Shown in pieces: positions 60,560-64,000 of a DNA stretch of 64,000 nt; positions within the stretch are counted from its first letter, which is position 1; the number at the start of each line of letters is the position of its first letter. The translations under genes and the position numbers were made by a program. Under the pieces are notes generated by a model that was not told the origin of the DNA, made no database searches, and saw only the letters and a program-made list of their open reading frames with translations. Source of the DNA: Paraburkholderia lycopersici (GTDB lineage: Bacteria > Pseudomonadota > Gammaproteobacteria > Burkholderiales > Burkholderiaceae). Where the stretch lies: contig NZ_FMYQ01000002.1 in the NCBI RefSeq assembly GCF_900096975.1, positions 186,001 through 250,000 of the forward strand. Direction: 5' to 3'.

Positions 60560-61312
60560 TTATCGGCTGAGCGCGGCCTGGGCCCGCTGCAGCCACTCGC
60601 TATTGTGTTCGCGGGCGTGGCGTGGCCAATGCTTCGCGTCGTGGACGATATCCGCGTAGAGGTCGCGCGCCCGCTGGCGGTCGGCTTCGTCGCCTTGCGT
60701 GGCCAGCCAGTCGGCGTACTGGCAACGCGGTGCGGCGTCGCTGGCGCAGGTGAGCGCGGTCTCGAACGCGGCGCGCGTGCCCGGCGCTCCGCTCGCGGCC
60801 AGGGCACGCGCATACAGCAAGGCAGGCTCCGGTTGCTGGCGGGCGAGAGGCTGAACGGCGAACAGCTTTTCCAATGTGTCTTGCGTGGCCGAAGCGTCGC
60901 CGTTCGCAAACAACGCGCGCGCAAGCCCCTGGAGCAGCGCCGGGTCGGACGAGAATGGGCCGCTGGCCGCCGCCTGATAATGCTGCAAGGCTTCGGCGGG
61001 GTTGCCGGCGTCGAGCAGCGCCGCACCTAGCCGCATGCGATGCGCGACAGTCGGCGCGCGGTCGAAATCGATGCGCGCTTCGCGCACCGCGCGGTTGGGA
61101 TCGACGAGCTGCGAGAAAGCCTTTGTCGTTGCCCTTGCCCCGCGCGACTGGCGCAGCGTGGGCAAATAGATGACGAAAAAGTAGACGAGGCTGCCGAGGC
61201 CCGGAAAAAGAAACAGGATCAGCAGCCAGTACATGTTCTGCTGGGTGCGCACGGCGTGGACCGCGAAGAGCAAGGCGATGATGACGTAGAGGCTGATTCC
61301 GAAAATGCGCAT
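60560..61312 (-). CDS. Membrane protein with PLDc_N domain and TPR repeats
   Basis: Predicted 250-residue protein. Two transmembrane helices near the N-terminus (ISLYVIIALLFAVHAV and MYWLLILFLFPGLGSLVYFFVIYLP) form the PLDc_N domain found before cardiolipin synthases. The remaining 180 residues are TPR-like helical repeats (RMRLGAALLDAGNPAEALQHYQAAASG, LLQGLARALFANGDASATQDTLEKLF). No HKD phospholipase motif follows, so it is not a phospholipase. ATG 61312 fits the first helix; further upstream codons read poorly. Likely a membrane scaffold; role unknown. Confidence 0.83.
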   Translation of the reverse strand: MRIFGISLYVIIALLFAVHAVRTQQNMYWLLILFLFPGLGSLVYFFVIYLPTLRQSRGARATTKAFSQLVDPNRAVREARIDFDRAPTVAHRMRLGAALLDAGNPAEALQHYQAAASGPFSSDPALLQGLARALFANGDASATQDTLEKLFAVQPLARQQPEPALLYARALAASGAPGTRAAFETALTCASDAAPRCQYADWLATQGDEADRQRARDLYADIVHDAKHWPRHAREHNSEWLQRAQAALSR

Positions 61313-61494
61313 TGGCGAGAAGGTCCGTAGTCGTGCGTAATTCGCGGCAAGTCGTTGAATCGACCTGGCCGGTTCGCGGGGCGGCGCCGCATTCGTGTGA
61401 TTCCGGCGCCGATGCACCGGTGACGGCGCAACCGATATTGGCAGATTGCCGTGAATTCTAAACTGGAGGTGCCGGAATTGCGGAACACGACACC

Positions 61495-61918
61495 ATGACG
61501 CTCGTCAATCGCCCCATTGTCCTGACCGGCGACCGCACGACCGGACGCTGTATCCCGGGCTCTACGTCGGCTCTTTGAGCGCTCGGCGCTCGCGTAGTGG
61601 CAACTCGAGGCGCAGCCGTTCCTCCTGCTCGCGGACACACGGGCGCCTTGGCCGACAACGTCGTTGATGTCGCGCTCGATCATTTCGCGGTCGGCATTGA
61701 CCCGGCGAAATCGACTTCTTCATCCAGTCGCAGGTGACGGAGCCAGCCGGGCTACCGCAATATCTGCTGGATCTCGTTACTGTCGCGCGCTTCGAGCGCA
61801 ATCCGACCATCAAGGCGCGGCTTCGGGCGCGACATCATTGGGGGCTTTCTCACCTGTCCTATTGCTCAGACGGCCGACGACATCGCGGTGTTCAAGGCAA
61901 CGCACGTGCCTGTGCGTC
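61495..61918 (+). pseudogene. trpS: Tryptophanyl-tRNA synthetase remnant, frameshifted and truncated
   Basis: Across three reading frames this stretch spells the N-terminal part of a TrpS. It begins MTLVNRPIVLTGDRTTGR, shifts, reads YVGSL, then QPFLLLADT, shifts to DNVVDVALDHFAVGIDPAK, then QYLLDLVTVARFERNPTIKA, then RDIIGGFLTCPIAQTADDIAVFKATHVPV. The order and content match TrpS (LTGDRTTG, LADTQALTDN, ERNPTIK, QAADIxAFKATHVPVGEDQ). At least four frameshifts and an in-frame stop disable it. It ends where the DUF1275 gene begins; about the last half of TrpS is missing. A functional copy must exist elsewhere. Confidence 0.8.
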
Positions 61919-61924
61919 TGCCGC

Positions 61925-62710
61925 TTACCGGAGCTCGCCGACCTGCAGGCGGCGGAGATCGTCGGTTACGGGGACTCCGGCAAGGATGACGAGCAGCATC
62001 GACAAGGGTATGCCGGATGCGAACCCAAAGTGACGGAACGCAACGGCGCCCAGCATTCCCCCGAACAAAAACATGCCGAGCAGGGAGGCGAGCACACGCA
62101 CGCGCTGCATGTCCGCCGCAACATGGTGCGAGGCGGCCGTCGGCACGCCCCAGTTCCAGTACAGCGCCTTGCCGAGTTCGATGCCGAGATCCGTCACGAT
62201 GCCGGTCACATGCGTGGTCCGGATCTCGGCGTGGGAAATTTTCGTGATCATGGCGTTCTGTACGCCCATGACGTAACAGAGGAGCGCAACAGTCACCGGC
62301 ACGAAAAGAACCCGATGAACTTCGAGGTTCGCGCCGAGCGCGGCGAAGCAAAGAAGCAGGGCGGCTTCGAGCAGCAGTGGCAGGGCATAGACGCTGTGCG
62401 CGTCGCGGCGGCGTCCCCAGTTGATCAGAATGGCCGAAGTCGCCGCGCCTGCGGCAAATGCGAGGATCGCGCTCAGCGCGGAGAGCACGAGACCGAATTC
62501 GCCGAGCGCAACGTTGTCGGCGAGGGACGAAACGATGCCGGACATGTGCGATGTATATTGCCCGACAGCCAGAAACCCGCCGGCGTTGGTGGCGCCGGCG
62601 ACCGCGGCCAGTGCGCGGCCGAGCCGGAGGTTGGTGTGGTCAGTGCGTTCGACTGAGGTCAAGCTGCGGAGGTACTGGATAGGCACGGCGGCTTTCCGGG
62701 CGGCGGGCAT
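61925..62710 (-). CDS. DUF1275 (YoaK-family) membrane protein
   Basis: Predicted 261-residue inner-membrane protein with about six helices. Family segments: LAAVAGATNAGGFLAVGQYTSHMSGIVSSLADNVALG at the N-terminus, and VMGVQNAMITKISHAEIRTTHVTGIVTDLGIELGKALYW, the DUF1275 signature. Homologues are uncharacterised. ATG 62710 fits the family length (about 230-260), although no Shine-Dalgarno sequence is visible; longer frames to 62800 are less likely. It lies beside the trpS remnant with no clear partner. Confidence 0.87.
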   Translation of the reverse strand: MPAARKAAVPIQYLRSLTSVERTDHTNLRLGRALAAVAGATNAGGFLAVGQYTSHMSGIVSSLADNVALGEFGLVLSALSAILAFAAGAATSAILINWGRRRDAHSVYALPLLLEAALLLCFAALGANLEVHRVLFVPVTVALLCYVMGVQNAMITKISHAEIRTTHVTGIVTDLGIELGKALYWNWGVPTAASHHVAADMQRVRVLASLLGMFLFGGMLGAVAFRHFGFASGIPLSMLLVILAGVPVTDDLRRLQVGELR

Positions 62711-63174
62711 CGGGGATGCATAGTGTACGTCGCGTGTCCATGTCGGCAGCGTGGTATCCGCTACGTCGAACCTGCGGTGTGTTGCCGCAGGCGGCGCCAA
62801 TCTCGCGCGGGTCGGCGCGCCGGTGGTGCTCGGTACCGTTTGGGGGACGCATCATTTCCGCGAAAAAAATGGCGCTTGTTCGATGCCGCTGGGGGCCGAC
62901 AAAAAGAAGGCCACGATTGCCTGACGAAGCGCTTTGCGACGAACCTGACACGCCCACATGGGACCCGTGCGAGGAACAGGTAGATCCTCCTTGAGTTTGG
63001 TAATGTAGCGGTGCGGATTGCGAGTCGGCACACGAAGCACGCGAATGCGAGGTTTGTCCGTGGCGTCACGCAACGGATGTGGACTGCCTGCGTCTAACGT
63101 GTGCCGGTCGATCTCCTCGTTGTTCACGGGCGCTTGCAACGTTGGTTGCGCAAGCTGTTTTCAGGAGCGCAAGC
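62711..63174. other. Intergenic region, no gene recognised
   Basis: Divergent spacer of about 460 bases between the DUF1275 and BON-domain genes. It is visibly less GC-rich than its surroundings. Several short open frames exist on both strands, but none has recognisable protein content. Confidence 0.4.
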
Positions 63175-63558
63175 ATGAAGGCAATCGAGACGGGAAAGAT
63201 ATTCGGCGCAATGTTTGCAGCGGTCATCGCGGGTTGTGCGACCTTTGCAAACGCACAAACTAACATGAACGTTCCGGAAGCCGGGTCCTCCCAAAGGGAG
63301 GCGGTCGCGGTGTCTTCGCACCGGAGCCGCCCGGATAGCGCGCTGGTTCGCGACGTCCGCCGGGCCTTCACGCGCACACCGGGGCTCAATTTCGCGAACG
63401 TCCACGTCGCAGGACGCAACGGCGTCATTACGTTGACCGGCTCGGTGCCTCAGCGGTCGCAAATCGGGCGGGCCGGCAATGCGGCAAGGTCGGTCCGCGG
63501 AGTAAGAGGAGTGTCGAACAGACTGACGGTGCGAACCAGCCGGGGCAGCGGCCGTTAG
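63175..63558 (+). CDS. BON-domain periplasmic protein
   Basis: Predicted 127-residue protein with a signal peptide (MKAIETGKIFGAMFAAVIAGC, cleavage near FANA-QT; the Cys at 21 could instead be a lipobox). A single BON domain follows at about residues 55-120: SALVRDVRRAFTRTPGLNFANVHVAGRNGVITLTGSVP, then AARSVRGVRGVSNRL. Such OsmY-like domains bind phospholipid and stabilise the envelope under stress. AGGAG lies seven bases before ATG 63175. Stand-alone gene. Confidence 0.9.
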   Translation: MKAIETGKIFGAMFAAVIAGCATFANAQTNMNVPEAGSSQREAVAVSSHRSRPDSALVRDVRRAFTRTPGLNFANVHVAGRNGVITLTGSVPQRSQIGRAGNAARSVRGVRGVSNRLTVRTSRGSGR

Positions 63559-63627
63559 GCCGCCGCTGCATGATCGAGGCCATTTGCAAGGCGGTCTTTG
63601 CGATCGCAGGCGTCGCTCCTTGCCGAT

Positions 63628-64000
63628 TTATTTTCCACAAAGCAGCAGCAGACGTGCCTGGTCCGAGCATGGCGCTCCATTGATTTTCTGAGCGGCGGCG
63701 TTTTGCGCCGTGGTGGAGCCCGCGGCCGACTGCGTCGCGGCGCGATGCGCGAAACATGCCTTCAGGCGCCGCTCCACCGGCGGATAGTATTGCCAACCTT
63801 TTCCGAGGCCGGGGAGCTCTAGCTTCACCTGCTTCCATTTCGGGTGACCGTGCTCCTGCAGGTTGTCGAAGTTCTCGCAGAGCGAATCGGCGAAGCGTTT
63901 CAGGTTGCCGACCGTATCACGCAGATTGTAGTCATAGGTGACGAGAAAGGCCTTGACCGTCCACGTCGGCACGTCTTCCTTCAGCCAGTTCGGGTAGCTC
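63628..64000 (-). CDS. C-terminal part of a probable TAXI-family TRAP solute-binding protein (cut by window edge)
   Basis: The visible 123 codons read YPNWLKEDVPTWTVKAFLVT at the window edge, followed by helices (NLKRFADSLCENFDNLQEHG) and LPGLGKGWQYYPPVERRL. This order fits the C-terminus of TAXI-type TRAP transporter binding proteins. The last 35 residues are an Ala/Gln-rich tail ending LLLLCGK. The N-terminus, signal peptide and partner genes lie outside the window, so the family call is provisional; another periplasmic binding-protein class is possible. Confidence 0.55.
   Translation of the reverse strand, partial: SYPNWLKEDVPTWTVKAFLVTYDYNLRDTVGNLKRFADSLCENFDNLQEHGHPKWKQVKLELPGLGKGWQYYPPVERRLKACFAHRAATQSAAGSTTAQNAAAQKINGAPCSDQARLLLLCGK

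Noticed and set aside
1..64000. Prophage, insertion sequence, CRISPR array, tRNA or rRNA genes
   Set aside because: I found no integrase, transposase, phage structural gene, terminal inverted repeats with target duplication, regularly spaced repeats, or cloverleaf sequence that I could support.

Overview
The window is high-GC proteobacterial DNA with strong G/C third-position codon bias. It very probably comes from the Burkholderiales (Paraburkholderia/Caballeronia-like). The clues are a Burkholderia-style general porin (N-terminus MKKKILAAL...AQSSVTLYGIIDLG), several GcvA-type LysR regulators, a persulfide dioxygenase-rhodanese fusion, and a metR/metE divergon. No rRNA, tRNA, CRISPR array, integrase or transposase was seen. 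The gene set is accessory metabolism: uptake and oxidation of sugars, sugar acids and quaternary-amine-like compounds, with many paired regulators.

Layout. 1-2335 (-): truncated type II cation P-type ATPase. 2696-3862 (+): two tandem GNAT acetyltransferases. 4079-14570: a complete catabolic operon comprising deoxyribose-phosphate aldolase, a two-domain ALDH16-like aldehyde dehydrogenase, an RbsD/FucU mutarotase, a PfkB kinase and a ribose-type ABC importer with two different permeases, closed by a convergent DeoR repressor. A near-match to the E. coli DeoR operator overlaps the deoR promoter. I read this as a 2-deoxyribose (or related deoxysugar) uptake and degradation system. 14823-20654 (+): probable sugar-acid/aldehyde operon (AldA-like dehydrogenase, MFS carrier, atypical enolase-superfamily enzyme, GMC oxidoreductase), facing a LysR gene. 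21597-25719 (-): glycine-betaine-type ABC importer plus an MFS protein. Divergent from it, 26038-29058 (+) carries a formaldehyde-activating-enzyme (Fae) homologue, an aldo/keto reductase and a GabD-like dehydrogenase, ending at a strong terminator.

29311-38254: SLC13-type transporter with RCK domains, membrane-anchored alpha/beta hydrolase, HtrA protease, AI-2E-family permease, secreted amidohydrolase, and an unknown zinc-ribbon membrane protein. 38280-45709: a second small-molecule cluster with LysR, porin, an orphan betaine-type binding protein, an enolase-superfamily enzyme, a divergent MocR regulator and a Rieske oxygenase. The MocR/enolase intergenic region contains a readable promoter overlapped by TCAAT repeats. 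45864-50146: LysR, metR and metE, with a palindrome at the metE -35 region.

50567-64000 is a mixed region showing gene decay: PaiB-like protein, an internally deleted SMP-30 lactonase remnant coupled to a UxaA-type dehydratase, a small secreted protein, LysR, an MFS exporter preceded by a coupled 42-codon leader ORF, nitronate monooxygenase, the persulfide dioxygenase-rhodanese fusion with a small partner, AraC regulator, a TPR membrane protein, a frameshifted tryptophanyl-tRNA synthetase remnant, a DUF1275 protein, a BON protein, and the C-terminus of a probable TAXI-type binding protein.

Strongest candidates for new biology: the deoxysugar operon with its ALDH16 enzyme, the Fae/aldo-keto reductase/dehydrogenase operon divergent from a betaine-type importer without H4MPT genes, the enolase paralogue with substituted metal and catalytic positions, and the leader ORF of the MFS exporter. 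All functions are inferred by reading translations; no database search was run.
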